Assembly (NCBI RefSeq): GCF_013204855.1
Contig: NZ_JABMKZ010000012.1
Coordinates: 62,001-126,000, forward strand
DNA from: Paenibacillus alba
GTDB lineage: Bacteria > Bacillota > Bacilli > Paenibacillales > NBRC-103111
Length of the DNA stretch: 64,000 nucleotides
Direction of reading: 5' to 3'
Below are positions 41,294-49,757 of the stretch, in pieces. Within the stretch, counting starts at the first letter, position 1; the number at the start of each line of letters is the position of its first letter. The notes beneath the pieces were generated by a model. That model did no database searches. It was not told the origin of the DNA and was given only the letters and a program-made list of their open reading frames with translations. Position numbers and translations under genes: made by a program.

Positions 41294-43022
41294 CATATCG
41301 CTCCTCGACTTCTTCTTTATTTCGGATTTGCGGCAATAGGATCGTAACCTCAGTCCCTGTGCCTTCCGTACTTGTAATGCGAATTCCGTATGGAGGGCCG
41401 AAATAAGCTTCCATCCGCTCCTTCACGTTGCGCATGCCGTAACCGCCTGTTTTCCTTGCCTTCGGTTGATCCCAGTCGGGTCGCAGCCCGACACCGTTAT
41501 CCTCAATCTGGAATCGAATGTCCTGATTCTGCAGCTGCACAGACACGCGGATATTTCCGGTCTTCCTTCCATGAAAGCCATGAATAATAGCATTTTCGAT
41601 GAACGGCTGCAAAGTCAGTCTGGGAATATAAAGCTCCTTGGCAGATTCATCAGCAGAGATCGTGAACGTCAAACGATCCCCCCAGCGAATTTGCTGTATC
41701 TGCAAATAACATTCAACATGCGTAATTTCATCCGCGATGGGAATCAACGTTTCCCCATTGGACAAGCCGATACGGAACATTTTACCCATCAAGGACAAAA
41801 TCTTGCTAATCTTATCTTGGCCGGAGTCAATCGCCAGCCAGTTCAATTGATCGAGCGTATTATAGAGAAAATGAGGATTAATCATCGCTTGGAGCGCTTT
41901 GATTTCGGCTTCGCGCTGGCGTTTGTGCTGAGCCTTCAACGATTCAAGTAGTTCCTCGATTCGTTCCATCTGCTTGCGGTAGCCGTTAAATAAATTCCCG
42001 AACTCATTGGTATAATCCCTCGGCAAATCAGCGACAAAGCCCCGATCAGGAAGCTTGCCCATGAAAGCGACCAGCAGCTTGATGGGTGTGGTGAATTGCC
42101 GGGAGATGAAGAAGGTAACAAAGGAAGCGACGAAAATGGCAGAAAGACCAACGGTTAGGAGAATCAGCGCCAAGCGAATACTGCCATGAATGATGGTGTT
42201 CCATGGCGTCATCTCAATCAGTGTCCAGTTGGAGGGCGATTTGCTCCAGACCAGCAAGGAGTCCCCTTGCGGTTTGGCGGTCAAATGAATACTGCCCGAT
42301 TTCTCCTTCAGCAGTCTAATATTCTCCAGTTCACTCTCCTGCAAATCGGGGTTGCCGATCGTCGCAATCTTCCTGCCGCTTGCGTCTACAAGCAATCTGC
42401 TTCTTCCCTCTGTTTCGCCGCGAATCAAATTCTGAATCTCCGAGGATTTCACATTGAGCAGGAGCATGCCGTAGTAGATTCCTGAATTATTGTACAGCTT
42501 CCTTGCGAAGCTGATCACCGGAATCGGGCCGGAATTAGTCGGAATGGTTCGCTCTTCGATCCAAGCAAAGTCGTTATTCTGGATGCTCGGAAACCATGCT
42601 TCTTCTTTTACCTTTTGCAAATCATAAACCCGCAGCGGACCTTGTGCATCCGTCGAAAAAGGCCGTTCAATATATAAATAAATGGATTGGACCATGGTTG
42701 TGCTGTAGGTAATGCTGGCCAGCAAGCTGACTAGATCCACCTTGCGGCGATTTCGCTCAAATAAGTCGCTCTCTAAGGGATCGAACGAGATCGTCTCAAT
42801 ATTCCGGTAAGCAGCTAGAGACATTTGCTCAATTGAGTTCAACTGAGTCACTAAGCGCTTGTTTAGTTCATTTAAGAGATCCTGCTGATAGTTGGCGGTA
42901 TTGCTGGCTAACTCCCGTGAAGTCAGGCTGTAGCTAATCCAGGAGGAAATGAGCAGCAGAACCGCAATGAATGCGGCAAAGCTGCCGAAGAACAGCCGTC
43001 CGATGCGAACACGTTTGAACAT
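41271..43022 (-). CDS. Sensor histidine kinase, YesM type (importer 3)
   Basis: 583 aa. Helix 1 at about 10-30, extracytoplasmic sensor to about 280, helix 2 at about 284-308, HAMP, then His384 in MINPHFLYNTLDQ. ATPase motifs QPFIENAIIHG, DNGVGL and GGYGMRNV. GGAGGG lies 16 nt before the ATG, farther than usual. A terminator-like hairpin (43068-43097) separates it from the permease genes, so regulator levels are probably kept lower. Confidence 0.92.
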   Translation of the reverse strand: MFKRVRIGRLFFGSFAAFIAVLLLISSWISYSLTSRELASNTANYQQDLLNELNKRLVTQLNSIEQMSLAAYRNIETISFDPLESDLFERNRRKVDLVSLLASITYSTTMVQSIYLYIERPFSTDAQGPLRVYDLQKVKEEAWFPSIQNNDFAWIEERTIPTNSGPIPVISFARKLYNNSGIYYGMLLLNVKSSEIQNLIRGETEGRSRLLVDASGRKIATIGNPDLQESELENIRLLKEKSGSIHLTAKPQGDSLLVWSKSPSNWTLIEMTPWNTIIHGSIRLALILLTVGLSAIFVASFVTFFISRQFTTPIKLLVAFMGKLPDRGFVADLPRDYTNEFGNLFNGYRKQMERIEELLESLKAQHKRQREAEIKALQAMINPHFLYNTLDQLNWLAIDSGQDKISKILSLMGKMFRIGLSNGETLIPIADEITHVECYLQIQQIRWGDRLTFTISADESAKELYIPRLTLQPFIENAIIHGFHGRKTGNIRVSVQLQNQDIRFQIEDNGVGLRPDWDQPKARKTGGYGMRNVKERMEAYFGPPYGIRITSTEGTGTEVTILLPQIRNKEEVEERYDVENTHY

Positions 43023-43067
43023 GGTAAACAGGGCCTATCCCTCCCCCATCGCTTCTGGTAAAAGTGG

Positions 43068-43097
43068 AAAAAAGGCTGCAGGTAGCGCAACCTTTTT
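43068..43097 (-). terminator. Terminator or attenuator between permeases and kinase of importer 3
   Basis: Minus-strand stem AAAAAGGTTGC / GCAGCCTTTTT (11 bp, one G-U), loop GCTACCT, then TTTTTT. It would end most permease transcripts and let some read through into the kinase and regulator genes. No other promoter for the kinase is obvious. Confidence 0.75.
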
Positions 43098-43117
43098 CAT
43101 ATGATTTGTCTCTCATT

Positions 43118-43957
43118 CTATCCTTTCACTGCACCGGAGGCAATGCCATCGACAAAATGCCGCTGTGCCATGAAAAATAAAATCAGGGAAGGGATAATGG
43201 AAACGAGCGACATCGCCAGCAATTGTCCCCATGGCAGCGCGGATTGGCTGTCTACGAACAGCTTCAAAGCAAGGCCCACGGTGTATTTACTGACAGAGTT
43301 AATATACAGCAGGTGCCCGAAGAAGTCGTCCCAATTCCAGAGGAAACAATAGATGGCTACGGTGACTAATGCAGGCTTCGTTAGCGGCAGTATGATTCGC
43401 CAGTAGATGCCGAACCAACTGCAGCCGTCCATTTTGGCCGATTCATCGAGCTCCCGCGGAAGACCGCGAATAAATTGCACCAGCAGGAAGATGAAGAAAG
43501 GGCCGCCTATACCGCCGGCCAGTGCATGCGGCACATAGAAGGGCAGATACGTATTGACCCATCCCCACGTGTTAAACATGATGTACTGTGGCACCAATGT
43601 GACTTGGCTTGGCAGCATAAGAGTTACCATCAGAATGGCGAACCAGAAATTTTTCAACGGAAAATCCAATCGCGCGAAGCCAAAAGCAACCAAGCTGCAG
43701 GAAAGGATGGATGTCACCAGAACGCCGGCAATGAGTTCAAAGGTATTCAGATAAAAATGCGTAAAGGTAAACTTAGGAATAGCGACCCATCCTTGGCTGA
43801 AATTGCTCCATAACCAGACGCTAGGGAAAAGGGCAGGCGAACTCATTTCTGCGTTCGATTTGAAGGCAGCCCCGAACCACCATAACATGGGATAAATCAT
43901 AACTAGGCAAAATAAGGCCAATAAAAGATGCGTTCGTATCGTACGTGACTTATTCAT
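43118..43957 (-). CDS. Carbohydrate ABC permease, MalG type (importer 3)
   Basis: 279 aa with six helices and EAA loop ESAKMDGCSWFGIYWRIILP. C-terminus FVDGIASGAVKG. The ATG at 43957 overlaps the stop of the preceding permease (ATGA), which fixes the start although the frame is open to 44053. Confidence 0.92.
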   Translation of the reverse strand: MNKSRTIRTHLLLALFCLVMIYPMLWWFGAAFKSNAEMSSPALFPSVWLWSNFSQGWVAIPKFTFTHFYLNTFELIAGVLVTSILSCSLVAFGFARLDFPLKNFWFAILMVTLMLPSQVTLVPQYIMFNTWGWVNTYLPFYVPHALAGGIGGPFFIFLLVQFIRGLPRELDESAKMDGCSWFGIYWRIILPLTKPALVTVAIYCFLWNWDDFFGHLLYINSVSKYTVGLALKLFVDSQSALPWGQLLAMSLVSIIPSLILFFMAQRHFVDGIASGAVKG

Positions 43958-44916
43958 TTTCTTTTCGCTCCTTCTGTTTCGTAGAATACCCAGTAGCGGG
44001 ATGAGGCGAAAATGACAGCGGTCACGATTGCAATCACCACAAGAAGTATCCATGCCAGCGCGGAAGCATAACCCATCTCATATCTCGAAAAAGCGCGATC
44101 ATAGAGGTATAAGGCATACATATAAGTGGAGTTGATGGGACCGCCCTTCGTAATAATGAAAGCCTGAGTAAACATTTGAAAGGAACCAATCGTTTGAAGC
44201 ACCAGGTTAAAAAGCAAGACGGGAGACAGCATCGGCAAAGTAATTTGAAAGAACTGTCTAACTTTGGAAGCGCCGTCTACGGAAGAGGCTTCGTAGAGCT
44301 CGGCAGGGATTTGTTTTAATCCGGCCAGGAATATAACCATGGAAGAGCCAAACTGCCAAGCGACCAGAATAATCAAGGTGCCAAGGGCTGTCTTGGGATT
44401 GCTGATCCAGCTGACTCCGTCAATGCCGAACATGCTCAGGAAGCGATTGATGAAGCCGTCAATCCCAAAAATATTTTGCCACAGAATAGCCACGGCAATG
44501 CTGCTTCCGATTAAGGAAGGCAAATAAATAAACGTTCGATAGACGGAAATTCCTTTAATTTTCTTATTCAGCAGGATCGCTACCATCAAAGCGCTGAAGA
44601 TCTTAATCGGTACAGACAAGACGACGAAAAGAATCGTGATTTTCAAAGACTGGCGAAACAGCTCGTCATCAGCGAAGATGCGTTCATAATTGCGCAGGCC
44701 AATCCATTCCGGTGCATCTAACAACGTATATTTGGTGAAGGAGTAATACATGGATTGAATCATCGGCCATAAGGTTAGAAGCAGAAACCCAATCAGCCAA
44801 GGGGAGATAAATAAATAACCAGCAAATGGCGACTCCCAGCGTCCTCTCAGGGTAAATGCTGTTTTTAGCTTACTTGCGGGAAGCTTGTGGGAAGATAAAC
44901 TCGTGTCAGCCTTCAT
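43954..44916 (-). CDS. Carbohydrate ABC permease, MalF type (importer 3)
   Basis: 320 aa with six helices and EAA loop EASSVDGASKVRQFFQITLP. A cytoplasmic N-terminal tail of about 30 residues precedes helix 1 (GYLFISPWLIGFLLLTLWP). AAAGGCGG is eight bases before the ATG. First gene of the importer-3 operon. No ATPase in the operon. Confidence 0.93.
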   Translation of the reverse strand: MKADTSLSSHKLPASKLKTAFTLRGRWESPFAGYLFISPWLIGFLLLTLWPMIQSMYYSFTKYTLLDAPEWIGLRNYERIFADDELFRQSLKITILFVVLSVPIKIFSALMVAILLNKKIKGISVYRTFIYLPSLIGSSIAVAILWQNIFGIDGFINRFLSMFGIDGVSWISNPKTALGTLIILVAWQFGSSMVIFLAGLKQIPAELYEASSVDGASKVRQFFQITLPMLSPVLLFNLVLQTIGSFQMFTQAFIITKGGPINSTYMYALYLYDRAFSRYEMGYASALAWILLVVIAIVTAVIFASSRYWVFYETEGAKRK

Positions 44917-44953
44917 CGGGAAAACCGCCTTTCATGTTAAAGCCTATATGCAT

Positions 44954-45025
44954 AGTATAAAAGGTAAGTCCCGCTTGAAAAATGAGAGTAATGAACACAA
45001 TTCATTCACAATCGAACAATATCAT
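44954..45025 (-). promoter_or_regulatory. Promoter and activator box of the importer-3 permease operon
   Basis: Minus strand: box TGTGTTCATTACTCTC (44999-44984), one base, TTTTTC (44982-44977), 17 nt, TATACT (44959-44954). Identical box and geometry at 39594-39639. Confidence 0.75.
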
Positions 45026-45090
45026 TGGTGGTTTACAAACTTATGTATGGCGAGGTACACGCGCCTGAAGTGGCTTGTCCATCATCTCCA

Positions 45091-45114
45091 AGGAGGAGAC
45101 AGCGCTGTCCCCTC
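45091..45114. other. Hairpin behind the beta-propeller gene
   Basis: GGAGGAGACA / TGTCCCCTCC with loop GCGC, one mismatch, 12 bp after the stop. No U-run on the minus strand, so termination is uncertain. Confidence 0.35.
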
Positions 45115-45125
45115 CAAGACCACGA

Positions 45126-46241
45126 TTAGCCTAGGTAGACATGCTTGGCAAGAAGAGGCCGGGTCCTCGCACCGTTATTCGTGATCGGATAATCTTGAAC
45201 CACCGTAATTGTACCTGCATTTCCTACGTAGACGCGGTTTGTTCGTGTGTTCAGAGCCATATTCCCCGCGGATTCCCCCGTGCGCAGTGTGGTTAGAAGC
45301 TTATTGCTTTGTCCGTTATACGCCAATAAATTGCGGCCATCGGAGTCTCCAATGAAATAATGATTGGTGAGCGGATTGACCAATATGGAAGTGAAGGCCG
45401 GGATCTGCAATGTCTCCAAGATACGGTTGGTTTCACCATCGAGGACAAAAAGCTTCCCTCTCCCCTCCTCCTGAGCACTTGTGAAGTAAACACGATTGGT
45501 CAACGGATTCACGGCGACCTCACTTTGCAAGCTGCCGAGCTGAATAGGGATGCTTTTCCCAGGGGCATTGCCCAGAACTAAGGAAGCGAACCGGCTTAAA
45601 TTATTGGCAATATAGATACGGTTGGACGTGCTGTTAATACCCGGTACAATGATAGGGTTTCTGCCCACTTTAATGGTCTTGCTCACTTGCAGCGTCTTTC
45701 CGTTGATGATATGAAGGGAGTTTTTCCCGACGTTTGTCACATAAATGTGGTTCGTCCGCTCATTCACGGAGACAAGAGCCGGTGATCCGCCCACGTTCAT
45801 GGTTTGCAGTATACGGTTGGAGCTGCCGTCAATCACGCTAATCGTTCCGCCTAGATTGGCGACATAGATGCGATTGCTGCCTTGGTGTACGGCAATGCCA
45901 TAAGGCCGCAGTCCGACGGAAACGGACGCTATGACACGGTTTGACGTTCCGTCAATGACGGAAACCGTACGATCCCGAAAATTGGTCACATAAATCCGAT
46001 TCGTACGAGTGTTCACGGCAAGGTAAGTAGCGCCCTCCCCCACCTTCACATTCCGTATAACACGGTTGGTAACCCCGCTAAGAATACCGACTTGATTATC
46101 ACCCTGCACATAATACACGCGATTAGTTGCGGAATTGGTTTGGATATCCCCTACATGAGTAGAGACAGGTACAATAGCGAGGACTTGGGGCAGCTTGGAT
46201 GGCGCCTTAAGTTGTGTAGAGCGCTTTAAGACGTTGGTCAT
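45126..46241 (-). CDS. YVTN-type beta-propeller protein
   Basis: 371 aa built almost entirely of about eight repeats of 40-45 residues, each with a core like TNRIYVTNFRDRTVSVIDG. This is the YVTN/YncE beta-propeller pattern. No signal peptide is evident, although relatives are often surface proteins. AAGGGA is six bases before the ATG. Stand-alone gene; role unknown, perhaps binding a protein or polymer. The last blades (VYFTSAQEEGRG, YFIGDSDGR) diverge from the rest. Confidence 0.88.
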   Translation of the reverse strand: MTNVLKRSTQLKAPSKLPQVLAIVPVSTHVGDIQTNSATNRVYYVQGDNQVGILSGVTNRVIRNVKVGEGATYLAVNTRTNRIYVTNFRDRTVSVIDGTSNRVIASVSVGLRPYGIAVHQGSNRIYVANLGGTISVIDGSSNRILQTMNVGGSPALVSVNERTNHIYVTNVGKNSLHIINGKTLQVSKTIKVGRNPIIVPGINSTSNRIYIANNLSRFASLVLGNAPGKSIPIQLGSLQSEVAVNPLTNRVYFTSAQEEGRGKLFVLDGETNRILETLQIPAFTSILVNPLTNHYFIGDSDGRNLLAYNGQSNKLLTTLRTGESAGNMALNTRTNRVYVGNAGTITVVQDYPITNNGARTRPLLAKHVYLG

Positions 46242-46369
46242 GAGAGATCCCTTCCTCCATTAAGGTATGAACCTTTATTACTATATGGATAAAAAAGGGA
46301 TTGGGAACATTTTACTGAAGGAGACGCGCTATTTTCATATTATAAAAGGGAATATATGGTATGATTAGG

Positions 46370-46712
46370 TTGTTGAATGAGTAAGTGATTGATTGGGTGA
46401 ATGAGTGCGTGCGTGTGCAAGATTAAATAAGTGAGTGATTGTAGAATTTAGTGACTAACCGAATGAATGATTGAGTAACTGAGTACGTTTGTAGGTGAAT
46501 GAGTAAGTGCGTAGGTGAATGCATGTTGAATGAATGAGTGATTGAGTGATTGTAAAATTTAGTGACCAACCGAATGAATAAGTAACTGAGTAAGTCTGAA
46601 AGCGATTGAGATGAGCTGAGGTGTAATTGAATGCAAGATTGAACAAACGAACAAACGAACAAACGAACAAAGGAATGATTGATTGCAATACTGGGTGACT
46701 AATCGAATGACT
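46370..46712. repeat. Low-complexity tetranucleotide region with a higher-order repeat
   Basis: Long runs of degenerate four-base units (GAAT, GAGT, GATT, AAGT and CGAA/CAAA). On top of this a longer unit, GTGATTGTARAATTTAGTGAC-like, recurs at about 46434, 46546 and, partially, 46678 (periods about 112 and 132). AACAAACG is repeated near 46645. Minus-strand open frames here are products of the low complexity. No gene in 46242-46730 is supported. Confidence 0.7.
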
Positions 46713-46730
46713 GGGGATGGTACTTCTAGC

Positions 46731-47866
46731 ATGCCTAAAATGAAAGCGATTTCCATCGCGGGTATTAGTGTGATTTTGGTTGTAATTGGAGTGAGTTTTT
46801 GGGGGTTCAATTCGGCTGGCTTTTGGCGAAAGACGGCTATGCCCCCACCTGGGGAATCAGTTGCCTCTTCCATGGTCGCTTCGCTACCAGCGCCCTCTCC
46901 TAATTCGACAGAAACAGCCGCGCCGGCTAAAAAAAGCTTAGCTGACTTGCTGCTGCAATACGGCTCCCTCCCCTTAGCGGACGTGCACAATCATGATGCA
47001 AGTGATAAGAAGTACGCCGGGATGAAAGGTGTCTGGCAGCGGGACCAAATAGATCGAGTTGTCCTTTTCGGTGACGTCTCCGAGTATAGCGCAATCCGCA
47101 CGGATGAGTATGCTTGGGAAGCTTATACGGATAGACCGGACTTTTTTACGCCTTTTTTCTCCGGCTTTGATTTGCACGATCCAGGAGTTTGGATGTTATC
47201 AGAAAAAATCTCGAACAAGGCTATTTCGGCCTTGGCGAGATAGTGGCTGCTTCCTACAACTCGCCTGTGGTGTCCAAAGTAGAGTGGAAAGGCAAAGATC
47301 CTATGGATGGCTTCCTACCGCAAATTTATGATTTATGTGCAGAGTACCAGGCCCCTATCCTGCTGCATATGGATCCTCCAAACGGTTTTGTTATAGATAA
47401 ATTGGAGGAAGCATTGAAGAGCCATCCGAAGACAACTTTCATTTTCGGTCATGCCAATGCTTACAACTCACCAGAGAACATCAAACAACTATTGGAGAAA
47501 TACCCCAATGTTTATATGGATTTCTTCGCAGGCTTTACGATTCTCAATCCGGACAGTGCGAATCGACTCGAGGATTTCCTGCCGTTGATGAAGCAATTTC
47601 CTGACAGATTTATGCTAAGTACTGATTCCGGCTACGGAGTTGGGAGTGAGGAAGCGGCGATTGAAGCGATGTATCGTGTCTTGGATGCTTTGGGTGAACC
47701 CGCGTTAATCAGCCAAATAGCTTACTCCAATCTAGATAATATCCTGCGTAAGGAGCCGGCAACCCAAATACAAAAGAAAGCTATTCTTACGCAGGACCCT
47801 TCTCGAGATATAGCTGGGTTTAACAAATTAGAAGCGGGCAAATTGCTCTATAGCAAGGTGAAATAG
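46731..47866 (+). pseudogene. Amidohydrolase (COG2159-like) interrupted by a frameshift
   Basis: Two frames together give one protein: 46731-47243 (membrane helix MKAISIAGISVILVVIG, Pro/Ser linker, then ADVHNHDASDKKY with the metal HxH) and the second frame to 47866 (APILLHMDPPN, FGHANAYNSPENI, LSTDSGYG). The switch is near 47190: reading through GGAGTTTGG, one extra base would restore DPGSLDVIRKNL. The product would be a membrane-anchored metal-dependent hydrolase. Start is uncertain (weak GGGGATGG). A sequencing error would also explain the break. Confidence 0.75.
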
Positions 47867-47883
47867 GGGGCGCTAACCAACTT

Positions 47884-48063
47884 AGAGAACTATGGTCCTC
47901 TATTTCATCTAAAACTACCTGAATTCAAGGTCAGGCGGAACTACAGTCCCTTATTTTGTTGGTTTAACCATCTTATGACGGTAATTTCGCTAAATAGCGG
48001 AACCCAGTTCCCTTTCCTCTACGTTTTGCCGCTATTCGCCCAAAATAGAGGATCGTAGTTCCG
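47884..48063. repeat. Second GGAACTA-type intergenic repeat element
   Basis: Direct units AGAACTATGGTCCTCTATT (47886-47904), GGAACTACAGTCCCTTATT (47937-47955) and GGAACCCAGTTCCCTTT (47999-48015), and one inverted unit AATAGAGGATCGTAGTTCC (48044-48062). Same family as 12268-12442. Contains no gene. Confidence 0.6.
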
Positions 48064-48159
48064 TTTCATCTACACGGTGCAGGAGAAAACTCCAAAAGCA
48101 AAGGCAATCACCAAGGCGACCTCCTAGATGGAGGTTCACCTGACGACCCATCGCCGCGC

Positions 48160-49494
48160 CTACCGAAGGTTGGCACGCTGCAGCAGCCGCTTGATGGAGC
48201 GGTTCGCTTCAGGGAGGACGATATCCTTGTCGATCGTCCGCATGATGCGGTTCTCCATGACGATCCGACCATTGATGATCGTCGTCTCCACATCGGCGCG
48301 CGTCGCGGAGTAGACGATGCGCGAGATCGGGTCCACGTCGAAGGACGGGTACGTGTGGAAGTTATTGAGATCGAGAATCGCCAGGTCGGCTTTCTTGCCG
48401 ACTTCGATGCTGCCGATCTCCTTCTCCATGCCGACCGCGCGGGCACCGCCGATGGTCGCCATCCGGAAGACCGTCTGGGCGTTCATCGCCGTCGGTCCGT
48501 GGATCGGCTTTTGGATCAGCGCGGCAAGCCGCATCTCGTTAAACATATCGAGATTATTGTTGCACGGCGCGCCGTCTGCTCCTAAGCTGACGGAGATGTC
48601 GAGCTTCAGCAGCTCCGGCGTCTCGGCAATGCCTGAAGCCAGCTTCAGGTTGGAGCCGGGACAGTGGCTCACATGGACGCCACGCTCATGGATGATGCGC
48701 TTCTCCTCGTCATCGAGCCAAACGCAATGCGCCAGAATGAGGCGCTCATTGGCCAGACCGAGATGGTCGAGATAGACGACATTGCGCATGCCGGTCTCGG
48801 CTTGCACAATCTCAATCTCGCCGAGATTTTCGGAAGCGTGCGTGTGCACCTTCACTTGATACTGCTCCGATAAGCTGCGAACCTCACGCAGCAGCTCCTC
48901 CGTACAGGAGATGACGAAGCGCGGCGAGAAGGCATATTGAATACGGCCGTCGTCATGGCCGTTCCATTTTTCGAGCAAATCCACGCTTTGCTGAAGGGAT
49001 TCGGCTGTTTTCTCTTGCAAGGCAAAGGGAACCTCATCTCCTTTGTCCATCATCACTTTGCCAGAAAGCGCGCGGATGCCGCTGGAGGCAATGGCTTGGA
49101 AGGCGAAGTCCGTATGATGCACGGTTTCCATATCGACGATCGTTGTCGTACCGCTTTGGATCAGCTCGCCAATGCCAAGCAGCGCGGAGTAATAGATGGA
49201 CTCCTCGTCATGGGAGGCTTCGAGCGGCCAGATCCGCTTTTTCAACCAATCCATTAATTCCAAATCGTCGCCTTTGCCACGAAAAATGGTTTGGCAAAGA
49301 TGGATGTGCGTTTGGACAAAGCCGGGAATGACCGTGCGGTTGGCTGCATCAATGATTTTATCCACCTGCGGAGGGTCTAAGTCCGGGCCGATCGCCGTAA
49401 TCCGATCATTTTCGATTAAAATATCCCCGTTCACAATTTCATTTTTACGGTTCATGGTCACAATTTCAGCATTTTTAATTAAAATGGTTGTCAT
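48160..49494 (-). CDS. Riboswitch-controlled amidohydrolase, probable 8-oxoguanine deaminase
   Basis: A 444-aa cytoplasmic deaminase of the TRZ/ATZ-MtaD-guanine deaminase group. Metal ligands: His63 and His65 in QTHIHLCQT, His219 in VHTHAS, His256 in LAHCVWL, Asp307 in GADGAP. AGGAGG nine bases before the ATG. The leader holds a variant purine aptamer plus terminator (49540-49642). Such variant riboswitches in Paenibacillaceae are known to sit before 8-oxoguanine deaminase genes, so deamination of 8-oxoguanine to urate is the favoured reaction. By sequence alone 5'-deoxyadenosine or other purine deaminase activity remains possible. Confidence 0.88.
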   Translation of the reverse strand: MTTILIKNAEIVTMNRKNEIVNGDILIENDRITAIGPDLDPPQVDKIIDAANRTVIPGFVQTHIHLCQTIFRGKGDDLELMDWLKKRIWPLEASHDEESIYYSALLGIGELIQSGTTTIVDMETVHHTDFAFQAIASSGIRALSGKVMMDKGDEVPFALQEKTAESLQQSVDLLEKWNGHDDGRIQYAFSPRFVISCTEELLREVRSLSEQYQVKVHTHASENLGEIEIVQAETGMRNVVYLDHLGLANERLILAHCVWLDDEEKRIIHERGVHVSHCPGSNLKLASGIAETPELLKLDISVSLGADGAPCNNNLDMFNEMRLAALIQKPIHGPTAMNAQTVFRMATIGGARAVGMEKEIGSIEVGKKADLAILDLNNFHTYPSFDVDPISRIVYSATRADVETTIINGRIVMENRIMRTIDKDIVLPEANRSIKRLLQRANLR

Positions 49495-49539
49495 CGTTAC
49501 AAACCTCCTATTTCCATCTAGAGTATGAAGCTAGGGAAC

Positions 49540-49642
49540 AAAAAATAGCCACGAAAAATATGCCGGTATGCACATTTTTCGTAGCTAGAAATTTACGGTT
49601 TCTAAGTAGAGACCCTTAATCCAATTATTAAGGTTATACGAA
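49540..49642 (-). promoter_or_regulatory. Variant purine riboswitch (8-oxoguanine type) with terminator platform
   Basis: Minus strand. P1 is TTCGTA (49642-49637) with TACGAA (49583-49578). J1/2 TAACC, P2 CCTTAAT/ATTAAGG, L2 AATTGG, J2/3 GTCTCTAC, P3 TAGAAA/TTTCTA with loop CCGTAAA, then GCTACG. This matches the purine aptamer except that J3/1 reads GCT where the guanine class has ACT, and one base is added next to P3. The 3' half of P1/P3 also forms an 18-bp terminator (49546-49587) ending in T6, so ligand binding would prevent termination: an ON switch. Confidence 0.85.
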
Positions 49643-49676
49643 GTGGATCCTATTCAGTTCGCTTTTGCTTTCTTCT

Positions 49677-49705
49677 AGCGTAAACGGATCGCTGAAATTT
49701 GTCAA
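49677..49705 (-). promoter_or_regulatory. Promoter of the riboswitch-deaminase transcript
   Basis: Minus strand -35 TTGACA (49705-49700), 17 nt, -10 TACGCT (49682-49677), about 35 nt before the aptamer. Confidence 0.55.
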
Positions 49706-49757
49706 CAGTGCGTTAGATTAACTGACATGTCCTCCCTCTTTTATGAAAATGACGTTT

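Noticed and set aside
46423-46990. Minus-strand open frames in the tetranucleotide tract
   Set aside because: Ser/Leu/His-rich low-complexity products of the repeats, with no start signals.
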